Assembly: GCF_000316605.1 (NCBI RefSeq)
Contig: NC_019683.1
Coordinates: 4,076,036-4,140,035 of the forward strand
Direction of reading: 5' to 3'
DNA from: [Leptolyngbya] sp. PCC 7376
GTDB lineage: Bacteria > Cyanobacteriota > Cyanobacteriia > Cyanobacteriales > MRBY01
Length of the DNA stretch: 64,000 nt
The notes under the pieces were generated by a model. That model worked only from the letters and a program-made list of their open reading frames with translations, was not told the DNA's origin and ran no database searches. Below, one piece after another: positions 50,627 to 59,436 of this stretch (the stretch's first letter is position 1; each line of letters opens with the position of its first letter). The translations under genes were made by a program, and so were the position numbers.

Positions 50627-50860
50627 TTAAAGGGGAGATTGACCCTGCTCAAACGCATTGAGAAAAGATTTGGCAGCTTCACCCTTCAGCTCTGATTTGT
50701 GACCGGATAGCCAAAAGATAGTGACGTTTTTATGGCCAGATGGCTTAGTCAGGACATTGACGGAAGCGATCGCCTGAGGGTTGAAATAGTTAGAGATAAT
50801 CACCTCAGCTTCAACCCGTTCAGCTAGAACAAAGAGACGAGAGGGTGGGCGATTAGTCAT
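50627..50860 (-). CDS. Early protein 6, 77 aa, right
   Basis: Starts MTNRPPSRLFVLAERVEAEV and matches 21132-21362 at both ends. A 5'-truncated second copy lies at 48165-48312. The ATG at 50860 is preferred over the TTG before it. Overlaps the upstream gene. Confidence 0.7.
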   Translation of the reverse strand: MTNRPPSRLFVLAERVEAEVIISNYFNPQAIASVNVLTKPSGHKNVTIFWLSGHKSELKGEAAKSFLNAFEQGQSPL

Positions 50861-51182
50861 CAACAGAACTCTTAATCAGCAGATCAAGACCTCCACTGAT
50901 ATTGGCGGCTAACTTCACATCAACAAGCCATGAACGGTAATTTAAGTGGAGAGAATAAAGCTGAGTCTTGGTCGGAATTAAAATCACCTCTTCCTTCAAA
51001 TCTCGGCATAAGGTAAGGAGTGTATTGGTGTCCTCAGTAAGGAGAGATAAGGCCATATCTAAATTCTCCACAGGACAGAGACCAACAGGGTATTGGCGAA
51101 CTAAAGAGTCGTAATAATCGTGAGCAGCAACAAGGGACAATCCAGTTTGATGGATTGCATCAAAGTTTGGAGTAGGAGTCAT
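50853..51182 (-). CDS. Early protein 5, 109 aa, right
   Basis: About 90 % identical to 20810-21139 (NFDAIHQTGLSLVAAHDYYD). Helical, soluble, no family recognised. Confidence 0.72.
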   Translation of the reverse strand: MTPTPNFDAIHQTGLSLVAAHDYYDSLVRQYPVGLCPVENLDMALSLLTEDTNTLLTLCRDLKEEVILIPTKTQLYSLHLNYRSWLVDVKLAANISGGLDLLIKSSVDD

Positions 51183-51379
51183 AACTCAATGCCTGAATTA
51201 TTTTCAATGCAAGTATTGGTTTGGATAGGAGTCGAAGTGGGCAAAGAAGGGGCAAGGTCACGTAAGAGCAGTGCCATTTTTCGCTCTAAGGTGCCAGTCT
51301 GGGAATGGATGTCGGCAAAAGTATCGGCGAGTTCATCAAAATCTGGATGCTGAGCAGATACCAAAGAAGGATCAGCCAT
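51179..51379 (-). CDS. Early protein 4, 66 aa, right variant
   Basis: An acidic helical protein (LADTFADIHSQTGTLERKMALLL) in the place of the left NrdR-like protein. Only the end ENNSGIEL is shared with it, which looks like a recombination join at a conserved 3' end. Not recognised. Confidence 0.62.
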   Translation of the reverse strand: MADPSLVSAQHPDFDELADTFADIHSQTGTLERKMALLLRDLAPSLPTSTPIQTNTCIENNSGIEL

Positions 51380-51608
51380 CGGTTTCCTCTGCCTGTTTTG
51401 CCTTCATCTCAGCGAGGAGTTCAGCGAGGGACTCTTCGCCAAGCTCTTTAACCATCTCAGAGACAACAGAATCACAGTGCTCTTGGATAGCAGCATAAGC
51501 AAGCATAGATTTCCCCAAACCAAGCTCATGGACTTGGCGAGGATCTGCATGGATAGAAATGCCTTTATCAGTAAAGGCAGCAACGAGAGTTAAAGCTTCA
51601 AAATCCAT
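51372..51608 (-). CDS. Early protein 2, 78 aa, right
   Basis: From the ATG at 51608: MDFEALTLVAAFTDKGISIHA, matching 20104-20331. The longer frame upstream overlaps the previous gene and has no counterpart. Confidence 0.66.
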   Translation of the reverse strand: MDFEALTLVAAFTDKGISIHADPRQVHELGLGKSMLAYAAIQEHCDSVVSEMVKELGEESLAELLAEMKAKQAEETDG

Positions 51609-51942
51609 GATTAACCTCCTCTTCAAACCAAGAATTGAGAGTGGTAGCCGTTCTAGAAGCCATGACTGAATTGGGATATTCAGCAACAAGGAATCTCTCC
51701 CCACCAGAAGTCTCAATCAAAACAGAATTATCCTTGTGAAAAAATCTGCAAAAGACATCAAGAGGGAGGATTTGAGGAACAGAGAGGATATCAGGAAGAG
51801 CATCCATATGGGCCTCAAAGTTCTTGGCCAGCTCGATGGCAGGTTGAAGAAGGGAATCAATATTTTTCCCAGCAGAAGCATTAATCAGACCTAGATAGAT
51901 CTGAAAAGCCTCATGTCGATCAAAAGCATGAGAAGTATTCAT
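51598..51942 (-). CDS. Early protein 1, 114 aa, right
   Basis: First gene of the right early operon, counterpart of 19775-20107 at moderate identity. Divergent from the XRE repressor across 272 bases of regulatory DNA. Confidence 0.7.
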   Translation of the reverse strand: MNTSHAFDRHEAFQIYLGLINASAGKNIDSLLQPAIELAKNFEAHMDALPDILSVPQILPLDVFCRFFHKDNSVLIETSGGERFLVAEYPNSVMASRTATTLNSWFEEEVNHGF

Positions 51943-52214
51943 TCAAAAAAATTATTTGTTAGCTGTTAGTACTTGCGTATCCGCTATGGATATGGTTTTG
52001 ACTCAGTATTCGGCGATTATTGTCCAGATGTAGTACTTTCTCCTGTTGGTGTTTACTGTTGGTGTCCTGAAACCCGCACACAGTAAGACTCACAGCATAA
52101 TAAAATCTTGTTCCAAGCAGATTTTATGTCTGTGATGGGTAGGAAGGAATGCCAGTTCCTCCCTACCTTTCTAAACGGCGGCTTTTGTCGGGACAACCCG
52201 ACATCCATAGTATA
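51943..52214. promoter_or_regulatory. Repressor / early operon control region, right
   Basis: No gene. Contains TATCCGCTATGGATA (51978-51992), the conserved stretch around 52075-52110 (CTGTGAGTCTTACTGTGTGC in reverse complement) and the repressor operator at 52187-52202 beside a TATAAT box at 52211. Mirrors 19479-19774. Confidence 0.6.
52187..52202. promoter_or_regulatory. Palindromic operator of right repressor
   Basis: GTCGGGACAACCCGAC has perfect 6-bp arms around ACAA. It lies 12 bases before the repressor start, directly before the TATAAT that overlaps the start codon. Compare GCCCGGACAAGCGGGC in the left element. Confidence 0.65.
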
Positions 52215-52451
52215 ATGATTGCTGTAAATGAGCGCAACAAAAAAATCACTTTGAAAGTTCTTCGTAAAAGACTGAAAATGAACCAAGCCCAATTTGCTGA
52301 GGCATTAGGCGTTCTTAGAACTACGGTTTCGGCGTGGGAAAATGGAGTTCACAAACCTTCACTTTCTATTGAACAAGTAAAAATTTTGGATGAATTACTC
52401 GGAGAAGTGAACCTGAGATTCAAAGACCTCCACGACGATTTGGCATCATAA
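52215..52451 (+). CDS. XRE-family repressor, right
   Basis: 78 residues, MIAVNERNKKITLKVLRKRL, helix-turn-helix with AQFAEALGVLRTTVSAWE. About 80 % identical to the left repressor but changed in the recognition helix. A TATAAT overlapping the ATG implies a very short or absent leader. Confidence 0.82.
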   Translation: MIAVNERNKKITLKVLRKRLKMNQAQFAEALGVLRTTVSAWENGVHKPSLSIEQVKILDELLGEVNLRFKDLHDDLAS

Positions 52452-52471
52452 GAAGAGATCATATGTTCTAT

Positions 52472-52518
52472 AGGCGATCGCCTTTTCCGGATATTTCTGG
52501 AGGAGATCGCCTTTTTTA
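52472..52518 (+). terminator. Terminator after right repressor
   Basis: AGGCGATC (52472-52479) pairs with GATCGCCT (52505-52512), followed by TTTTTT. The first arm is a HIP1 octamer, so the terminator may have grown from HIP1 sites. Confidence 0.55.
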
Positions 52519-52690
52519 TTTGTGGAATTATTTGAGGGGCGATCTTCTCAGGCATCATAGCTATGTTCTGAAGAGTACATATATATTATGTAGAGTATTA
52601 GAAATCTATGACCGCTACTAAAAAAGTAACCACCTATTCGAGAATGCTGATGCATTAGCCTTCTCGATATCAAAGACGATCACTATCAAA

Positions 52691-54577
52691 ATGATTGAGC
52701 AACAGAAAACACCACCATTAATCAACACTGCTTGGACGAAAGCCCTGGAAGAGGCCAAGAAGATATCTTTGCCAAATAGGTTATCGAAGCGTCCTCAAGC
52801 AGAAGGATTCACGATTGATGGCCCCACCTCCAAGGATCTCGATGATGCGATTTGGGTCAGAACGGCAGACGATGCTGGCGTGACGATATTGGTGCATATT
52901 GCCGATGTCGCTGAGTTGGTAAAGATAGGTTCAGCTTTGGATCAGGCGGCAATGGTACGTGCGCGAACCCTCTATCACCGACAAGGCAATACCCCAATGC
53001 TCCCTTATGCATTGTCTGAAAATCTGCTCAGCCTAATGCCGAATCAACAGCGACCAACGCTCACTGTGGAGATTGCTCTTGATCAGAATGCGGAGATTAG
53101 AAAAGTCGATCTCTATGAGACTCAGTTGGTTAGCTGCAAGCGGTTTAGCTATGAAGAGGCGGATAAGGCTTGCAATGACCCCAGTCATCCCCTCCATGAT
53201 CAGCTAAAACTATGCCAAAGGTGGGCGGCAAAGCTCAGTAAGCGACGTAAGGCTTCTGGTGCATTTGGTGGAATGGTTGGAGCAGGTGACACCCTTCTGG
53301 ATGAAGAGGGTCGGATTATTGATAGTCCGGGTGGAAATTTTCATTCCCAGCGGATCATCATGGAATTTATGATCCTTGCCAATCGCGCCGTCGCACAGTG
53401 GTGTGCAGATCGAGACCTGCCTATTTTGTATCGCAACCATACAGCAAAGGTGATCGCCCCAGAGCGTAGTGAGTTGATTCAAGCGTTGTTTACATCAGGC
53501 AATGTAGCCATGATGCGACAACAACTGCAAAACTGGCTGAATCGAGCTGTTTATAGTCCTGCATTGGTAGGACATTTCGCGCTGAATCTAACGGCTTATA
53601 CTCATTTCACTAGCCCGATTCGACGACTACCTGATCTGATTAACCACCGCATCATTAAAGCTGTTTTACAGGAACAAGCATCGCCATATCCGAGTGTAGA
53701 ACTCAGCAACATTGCAGACCATATTGAGGACGTTAATCGGCAGGCGGAAGAGAGTTCAAAAGCTTTTTTTAAGGAACAAGCGAAGGCGGAGCATTCTAAG
53801 CAGTTGGCTAAAGTTGAAGGGCTAACGCAGCTCTCTGCGAAAGAATTTACGCGGGTTCTCCGTCATGGCATTCGCGAAAATAATGTTGCTCCGTTGAAAC
53901 CAGCCCTCAATCAGCGACTGTCGGATGGCTCTCTAGCCATCCATGATCTCTTTTTGCTGTTGCTCGAAAATCAGGACAACGCATTACAGGAGATAGCGCT
54001 TGAAGCGTTAAAGAGTCGAGTGTGTGATGCGCCAAGCATTATGTCGATCGCCAATAATATTTTGCCGCAGTGGGAAGAGGTCTCATTCATTGAGCAAAAG
54101 TCTAAGAAGAACTTTGTTTGCTGGGCTGTAGTTACTGTCGATGGGCAGTCTATGACCAGTCGGCTCCCTGGCGCGGGGAAGAAAAAGCAGCTTGCCAAAC
54201 ATCATGGATGTTTCGCTTGGCTGAATGCCCATGTCAGCGGGAAGCTAGTAGAACCAGAGCAACGCCAATTACCATCGGGAGCTGAACCACAGCCTAACTT
54301 GATCAAAGATGATTCTGAGCTTAAAAAACACCCTTCGCTTACTACTCATCTCAAGGATGGTCAAAACTTCATTGGCCTCCTAGGGGAACTGTGTCAGTCT
54401 AATCAATGGGCACTCCCCTCCTACTCCATGACAGAGGTAGATGATGGTTTTCTATGTACTTGCGAAGGAAAGGCGGGCGACATTCCTTATAAGGGAGAAG
54501 GAACAGGAACGAGAAAAAAGCAAGCTAAGAAGCTAGCAGCCAAGGAAGCTCTCAGATTTTTACAAACGGCTCTTTGA
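52691..54577 (+). CDS. RNase II/R-family exoribonuclease with dsRBD-like end
   Basis: 628 residues. An RNB catalytic domain starts near residue 38 with IDGPTSKDLDDA; D43, D49, D51 and D52 fit the metal site. FGGMVGAGDTLLDE and YTHFTSPIRRLPDLINHR follow. There is no N-terminal cold-shock domain and no S1 domain. The end (about 555-628) has the pattern of a double-stranded RNA-binding domain (GEGTGTRKKQAKKLAAKEALRFL), and GAGKKKQLAKHHGCFAWL near 495 may be another. In the cargo slot; it may degrade structured RNA. Confidence 0.82.
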   Translation: MIEQQKTPPLINTAWTKALEEAKKISLPNRLSKRPQAEGFTIDGPTSKDLDDAIWVRTADDAGVTILVHIADVAELVKIGSALDQAAMVRARTLYHRQGNTPMLPYALSENLLSLMPNQQRPTLTVEIALDQNAEIRKVDLYETQLVSCKRFSYEEADKACNDPSHPLHDQLKLCQRWAAKLSKRRKASGAFGGMVGAGDTLLDEEGRIIDSPGGNFHSQRIIMEFMILANRAVAQWCADRDLPILYRNHTAKVIAPERSELIQALFTSGNVAMMRQQLQNWLNRAVYSPALVGHFALNLTAYTHFTSPIRRLPDLINHRIIKAVLQEQASPYPSVELSNIADHIEDVNRQAEESSKAFFKEQAKAEHSKQLAKVEGLTQLSAKEFTRVLRHGIRENNVAPLKPALNQRLSDGSLAIHDLFLLLLENQDNALQEIALEALKSRVCDAPSIMSIANNILPQWEEVSFIEQKSKKNFVCWAVVTVDGQSMTSRLPGAGKKKQLAKHHGCFAWLNAHVSGKLVEPEQRQLPSGAEPQPNLIKDDSELKKHPSLTTHLKDGQNFIGLLGELCQSNQWALPSYSMTEVDDGFLCTCEGKAGDIPYKGEGTGTRKKQAKKLAAKEALRFLQTAL

Positions 54578-54700
54578 AACAGAGATTTTATGTTTCTGGA
54601 CTCACTGGTAGAAAAATTAGCTGAAGAGAAAAAGGCGATCGCCGAATGATTTGAGAAGGATGTGGGTGTGTGGCGATCACTAAACAGATAAAACTGCCTA

Positions 54701-55673
54701 ATTTACGTGAGTTCTGGATAAGGAAAGAAAAGGAGAAAGCCCATATCGTGGAAGTTGTAACGAATCCACGGCTTTCTCCCATGTCCAGTCTAGAGGCTCT
54801 GTTTTGCCATGTTGATGATTTCTGCCAAGTCTTTGAACCCTTATGGCATCAAGCGTTACTCAGCTCTGGCAAAAAATACCGTCGCCGTCAGAGAAGCTTC
54901 AGTCTGAGTGAGGTGATGACTATTCTCATTGCTTTCCATCAATCTCACTATCGAAATTTCAAGCATTTCTATCTCATCAAGGTGAAATGCGATTGGCAAC
55001 AAGAGTTTCCTCTAGCTGTGAGCTATCAACGCTTTGTGACATGGATACCTTCGAGCTTGATTCCTCTCTGTACATATCTGCGACGATGCTTCGGACAATG
55101 CACTGGTATTAGCTTCATTGATGCCACCAGCATCAAGGTTTGCCATAATCGCCGTATCTCTCAACATCGTGTTTTTGAAGGTTGCGCGGCAAGGGGCAAG
55201 ACTTCGGTGGGATGGTTCTTCGGCTTCAAACTACACCTGGTCATCAATGAGCGAGGAGAATTACTCAACGTCCAAGTGACGCCCGGAAATACCGATGACC
55301 GCCAACCTGTAGTGGAGTTATGGCAAGACTTATGGGGTAAAGTCTTTGCCGATAAAGGCTATGTCTCACAATCTTTAGCCCAGCATCTTCAAGAGGAACA
55401 TGAGGTGACCCTAATGGCTAAACCTCGTCGAAATATGAAGCATCATTTGATGGTTTATCAAGATAAACTTTTTGCTCGTAAGCGGGCTTTGATTGAGACA
55501 GTTATTGACCAACTGAAGAACATCTCACAGATTGAACATTCCCGACATCGCAGTCCCACAAACTTTTGTGTGAACTTGCTGTGTGGGCTGATTGCTTACT
55601 GCCATCAACCCAAAAAACCTTCTTTACAGCTTGATTAGACCTATCATTCCTTATCCAGAACTCACGTTAATTT
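54701..55673 (+). mobile_element. IS982-family insertion sequence, complete
   Basis: Inverted ends ACGTGAGTTCTGGATAAGG at 54705-54723 and 55649-55667. The outer end extends to about 55673 because AAATTA before it is shared with the copy at the window start. Its right end supplies the stop codon of the STAND gene. Confidence 0.82.
54781..55638 (+). CDS. IS982-family transposase
   Basis: 285 residues from the ATG at 54781, a usual IS982 length. DDE motifs are in SFIDATSIKVCHNRRI, LNVQVTPGNTDDRQPV, ADKGYVS and the late ALIETVIDQLK. The frame is open further upstream past the inverted end, so longer starts are wrong. It is about 70-80 % identical to the partial copy at 1-408. Confidence 0.88.
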   Translation: MSSLEALFCHVDDFCQVFEPLWHQALLSSGKKYRRRQRSFSLSEVMTILIAFHQSHYRNFKHFYLIKVKCDWQQEFPLAVSYQRFVTWIPSSLIPLCTYLRRCFGQCTGISFIDATSIKVCHNRRISQHRVFEGCAARGKTSVGWFFGFKLHLVINERGELLNVQVTPGNTDDRQPVVELWQDLWGKVFADKGYVSQSLAQHLQEEHEVTLMAKPRRNMKHHLMVYQDKLFARKRALIETVIDQLKNISQIEHSRHRSPTNFCVNLLCGLIAYCHQPKKPSLQLD

Positions 55674-58126
55674 GACATGATTTGCTGGAGTAGTCGTTGA
55701 AATTCATCTGGGTTGTTCTGCTCCATTTGTGCTAATCCTTCCTCATCTAAACCAGTGGCAATATGCAGCTTATTCATGAGAAAACCGTTCTGAACGTTTT
55801 GAGTATGAGGATGGTCTTGTCCCAGCGCAGACATATAAATCGAGAGGGCTTGTTGAAAGAGGGTTTCGGCTGCTTCATATTTCCCTTGCTCTCGATACAA
55901 TCCTGCAAGGTTACTCATACTACTGGCGACATCTGGGTGGCGCTCCCCTAATAGTTCTTGTGCCATCGAGAGGGCTTGTTCATAGAGGGGTTCCGCTGCC
56001 TCATATTTCCCTTGCGATGAGTACGCTAATGCAAGGTTACTCATACTACTGGCGACCTCTGGGTGGCTCTCCCCTAATAGCTCTTTTCTCATCGATAGGG
56101 ATTTTTTTTGCAGCGATTCCGCAGCTTCATATCTCCCTTGCAATCTATACAGTTCTGCAAGGTTACTCATACTAGTAGCAACATATGGATGCTGCTCTCC
56201 TAATCGATCTTGGTACATCGATAGAACTGTTTCAAACAGAGGTTTTGCTTCTTCATACTTCCCTTGCTCTTTATATAAGAATGCAAGGTTATGCACACTA
56301 GTAACAGTACTTGGATGACTCTTTCCTAACAGCTCTTTCCTCATTGATAGGGCTTTTTTATTCAGGGGTTCTGCTGCTTCATATTTCTCTTGGTTTTGGT
56401 ACAAATCAGCAAGATGTTGCATACTACTGGCGACATCTTGGTGTCGCTCCCCCAATAGCTCTTTTCTCATCGATAGGCATTGTAAAAACAGGGGTTCAGC
56501 TTCTTCATATTTCCCTTGCTCTCGATACAATCCTGCAAGATTGTTAATAATATCGACGACAACTTGGTTTTGATCACCTAATAGCTCTTTTCTCATCGAT
56601 AGGCATTGTAAAAACAGGGGTTCAGCTTCTTCATATTTCCCTTGCAATCTGTACAATTCTGCAAGGTTGTTAATGCTAGCGGCGACATGCAAATGCCTCT
56701 CTCCTAGTAGCTCTCGCGTCACATCTAAGCATCTCTGATATGGCTTCGCAGCTAATGTATATAACCCCTGTCCCCTATAGAATCCGGCTGTTCCGATAAA
56801 TGCCCAAATTAAGTCTTCATCTTGATTCTGAATATCATCCAACATCTCCCGACTCATTAACTCCAAGTGAGGAATCACTAGAGTAAACATTGAAAACCAT
56901 TCTGTTGTTGGGACGCGAGGCATTAGTTGAGCAAGCCTCAGCAGACCTTTTACAAATCCCTTTCTGAATATCTGATTTTCCTGTGCATCAGATAACTTCA
57001 TCCCATAGAAATCTCGCACTAAAGAGTGAATCGTATAAAAGTCATAGCTATCATCGGTCGGTTGAATCAAATTTAAACGGTCTAACTCGCCCCGTGCTTC
57101 ATTCAGTTCTGTCTCTGTGATCTCAACCTTGGAGCTGAGCCATTCGACTAACTCCCACCAAATTTCCACTGGTGCAAATAATCCTAGCCACATCGCTACT
57201 CGTTTTGAGGCTTCGCTGAGATCATCCCAACTGAGCTGGATTGCCGCCATTACACCACGCTGGCCATAAAATTTCTTTGGTCGCTCTCGCGATAGAGATT
57301 CATCCGCAATGGATAGCCGTTTTTGTAATTCTGCAAAGGTCAGAAAGCGATTTTGCCCGAGATATTCCCCGATTAATTCCAGTCCTAATGGCAAATAACC
57401 AAGGGTTTTACAAATCTCTTTTACTGTTGCAATCTCCTTGATGACTTTTTTCTCCCCAACGATATTCACTAGAAGAGCAATGGCTTTTTCCTCTGACAAA
57501 ACCTCTAGCGATAATGAGTCAAAATTTAGATCAAGTTGACGCTCTCTCGTTGTGACTAATACCTTTACCCTTGGGTCGAAAGGCATCGCCAAATCAGGAA
57601 TACTTTCAGCATTGGGCACATCATCCAGAATTACTAGCATCTTGCCTTCATCCGGTAGCCAGTTTTGCCAATACCATGCGGCTTGTTCTTCGATGGTTGC
57701 TGACTGCATTGGTTCTGGCAATGGCAAATATGGACTCGCCAATGTCACCACAGCTTGCGGTAATTTCGTTTCTCTAAGTGACAGAAAATACTGTGTTGTA
57801 TATTCCTGTTTGTAATGTTGGGCATATTGCAGAGACAACTCAGTTTTACCGACACCGCCCATTCCTTCTACTGCACAGACGATGACTCCTTGACCCGCTT
57901 GCAACTTATCGTGAATTTGCTGGAGAGTATTTTCTTCCCGCTCAACATAATTCTTTGAGCCACGTCGCACATTACTAGGAATTGGTTTTGGCTTAGGTGG
58001 CTGATTGATGACTGTGTATTGACCCGCAACTACAGCACCAGATTCAATCGTCCCTTGATTCACGCCGATACCAAAAGTACCAGTCTGATTGATTTGCGAA
58101 GGGTCTTGATTCTGCTCTGCTGCCAT
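55667..58126 (-). CDS. STAND (NB-ARC) NTPase with TPR repeats
   Basis: About 819 residues. An NB-ARC domain has GMGGVGKTELSL (P-loop), MLVILDDV (Walker B) and VLVTTRERQL. From about residue 470 come at least seven 42-residue tetratricopeptide repeats of the kinesin-light-chain type (HPDVASSMSNLAGLYREQGKYEAAE). STAND proteins with TPR sensors act as switches in defence and signalling. The stop TAA lies inside the end of IS982, so the original C-terminus is lost or altered. Start ATG 58126. Confidence 0.85.
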   Translation of the reverse strand: MAAEQNQDPSQINQTGTFGIGVNQGTIESGAVVAGQYTVINQPPKPKPIPSNVRRGSKNYVEREENTLQQIHDKLQAGQGVIVCAVEGMGGVGKTELSLQYAQHYKQEYTTQYFLSLRETKLPQAVVTLASPYLPLPEPMQSATIEEQAAWYWQNWLPDEGKMLVILDDVPNAESIPDLAMPFDPRVKVLVTTRERQLDLNFDSLSLEVLSEEKAIALLVNIVGEKKVIKEIATVKEICKTLGYLPLGLELIGEYLGQNRFLTFAELQKRLSIADESLSRERPKKFYGQRGVMAAIQLSWDDLSEASKRVAMWLGLFAPVEIWWELVEWLSSKVEITETELNEARGELDRLNLIQPTDDSYDFYTIHSLVRDFYGMKLSDAQENQIFRKGFVKGLLRLAQLMPRVPTTEWFSMFTLVIPHLELMSREMLDDIQNQDEDLIWAFIGTAGFYRGQGLYTLAAKPYQRCLDVTRELLGERHLHVAASINNLAELYRLQGKYEEAEPLFLQCLSMRKELLGDQNQVVVDIINNLAGLYREQGKYEEAEPLFLQCLSMRKELLGERHQDVASSMQHLADLYQNQEKYEAAEPLNKKALSMRKELLGKSHPSTVTSVHNLAFLYKEQGKYEEAKPLFETVLSMYQDRLGEQHPYVATSMSNLAELYRLQGRYEAAESLQKKSLSMRKELLGESHPEVASSMSNLALAYSSQGKYEAAEPLYEQALSMAQELLGERHPDVASSMSNLAGLYREQGKYEAAETLFQQALSIYMSALGQDHPHTQNVQNGFLMNKLHIATGLDEEGLAQMEQNNPDEFQRLLQQIMSN
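55840..56700 (-). repeat. 126-bp tandem repeats in STAND-TPR gene
   Basis: Seven or so imperfect 126-bp units encode the TPRs, with recurrent text such as TTCATATTTCCCTTGCTC and CCTGCAAG. They change in copy number easily. Plus-strand frames within them are shadows. Confidence 0.75.
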
Positions 58127-58218
58127 GATCACTGGAGACGATGCCGTTCACCTCATTCTAGTGATGAAATTTATCTGGTTGGCGATTCTGAAGAAACAGG
58201 CGATCGTTCCTCAACCTA

Positions 58219-59436
58219 TTATTGCTCTGCGAACCACTCGGATATGGCTTGTACTGTAATTTCGACCCTCGCAATCTCGCTTTTTAGTCGAGCTTTATCG
58301 AATTCAGCATCATGGTGATGCACCAATAAATCGCGTAGTTGCCAAAGCTCGACAAGAGGTTTGAGTAACTCCTCTGGAAGGTAACACTGGTCGCGGAGTA
58401 CGACAACGCATCCACTAATATTTCCTCGAGCTCCGCGCTTGACGAGCCTCTCGTTTTTCAGATCGATTTTTTTCGAAATATGGAGTATGAGTTTCTCGAG
58501 AGTTCTCCAAGCTTCGATGAATTGTCCAGTTATCTCGTGAATACTTACAGCATCTTCTGCCAACTGTTCGCGGTCTTCAAGTCGAACTTCGACCTCACCA
58601 AGCCGAGCGACTGCTTCCTCAAGCTTTTCGCTTAAATCATTTACTAGCTGCGTAATCTCATCAGATTCTTTTACGGTGATGACATTATTGTGCGCAATCT
58701 TGCAACGTAACTCGTACAGTCGTATCCACCGTTTTTCAAGGTAATCGCCTTCACAGGCTACAAGTTCATCGAAGTATCGTTGCCAATTAGAGAGAGAGAC
58801 AAATGGTGCGAGTGCTGAAGTTGGAAGCGATTCACCAGTGCAAGAGGATAAAAGCACTTGTAGATCAGAATTATCGCTTTGAGCGTATGGCTTAAAAAGG
58901 AAATTTGCAAGCTGAATAAAATCAGTATCCCATAGGAGATCGTGATGACGTTTATTCTTATTCGTCCGAATCGCACTAGTAACCTCACGAGGAACATTTA
59001 CCGTCGTCCAGCCCATACCTACACGTGTGATCATAAATTTCGTAATGAGCTTACGCATGAGATTCTCAATGCGGTGAATCTGAGGATACGCAAGCTTTGC
59101 ATAATAAAACCCCACTCCATCGCGAAGAATCTGTATTGGCATTTCTGCTGCTTTTGAAAGGACAGAACGTACAGCCCTAAGTACACTCTGAAAGATAACT
59201 ATCTGCTCTTCATCTACAGTAAGTATCAAGTGAAAGAAACGAAGATTAGCATCGCCCACGACTTCATCTGTGGACACTTCGAATGAAACTTCGGAGTCTT
59301 CAAACGAGATACTGCCATTTGAAAGCGTCAATTTATCGTGAGCCTCAAGCAAATACCGGAGACCTGGAATGTCACATGCTAGACCTTTTTTTGGATCGAC
59401 GATAACGAGATATTCGACAATAATTGGCTCAGTCAA
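58219..59436 (-). CDS. Protein with two HEPN-like Rx4H motifs
   Basis: 405 helical residues. Two Rx4H motifs occur in helical contexts: R244-H249 (LYELRCKIAHNN) and R368-H373 (WQLRDLLVHHHD). Each is preceded by conserved-looking helices (RIENLMRKLITKF; WRTLEKLILHI). HEPN RNases use exactly such motifs, and double-HEPN proteins occur in abortive infection. The first 110 residues are different, strand-rich. It is divergently separated from the STAND gene's start by about 90 bases and on the same strand. Assignment rests on motifs only. Confidence 0.62.
   Translation of the reverse strand: MTEPIIVEYLVIVDPKKGLACDIPGLRYLLEAHDKLTLSNGSISFEDSEVSFEVSTDEVVGDANLRFFHLILTVDEEQIVIFQSVLRAVRSVLSKAAEMPIQILRDGVGFYYAKLAYPQIHRIENLMRKLITKFMITRVGMGWTTVNVPREVTSAIRTNKNKRHHDLLWDTDFIQLANFLFKPYAQSDNSDLQVLLSSCTGESLPTSALAPFVSLSNWQRYFDELVACEGDYLEKRWIRLYELRCKIAHNNVITVKESDEITQLVNDLSEKLEEAVARLGEVEVRLEDREQLAEDAVSIHEITGQFIEAWRTLEKLILHISKKIDLKNERLVKRGARGNISGCVVVLRDQCYLPEELLKPLVELWQLRDLLVHHHDAEFDKARLKSEIARVEITVQAISEWFAEQ

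Noticed and set aside
48312-50860. Recent tandem duplication in the right element
   Set aside because: The duplicated methyltransferases are too diverged from each other and copy A is nearer to the left element, so recombination with a relative fits better.
55840-56700. Regular repeats resembling a CRISPR-like or satellite array
   Set aside because: The period is 126 bp and the repeats encode TPR units in the STAND gene. No short palindromic repeats with unique spacers are present here or elsewhere.
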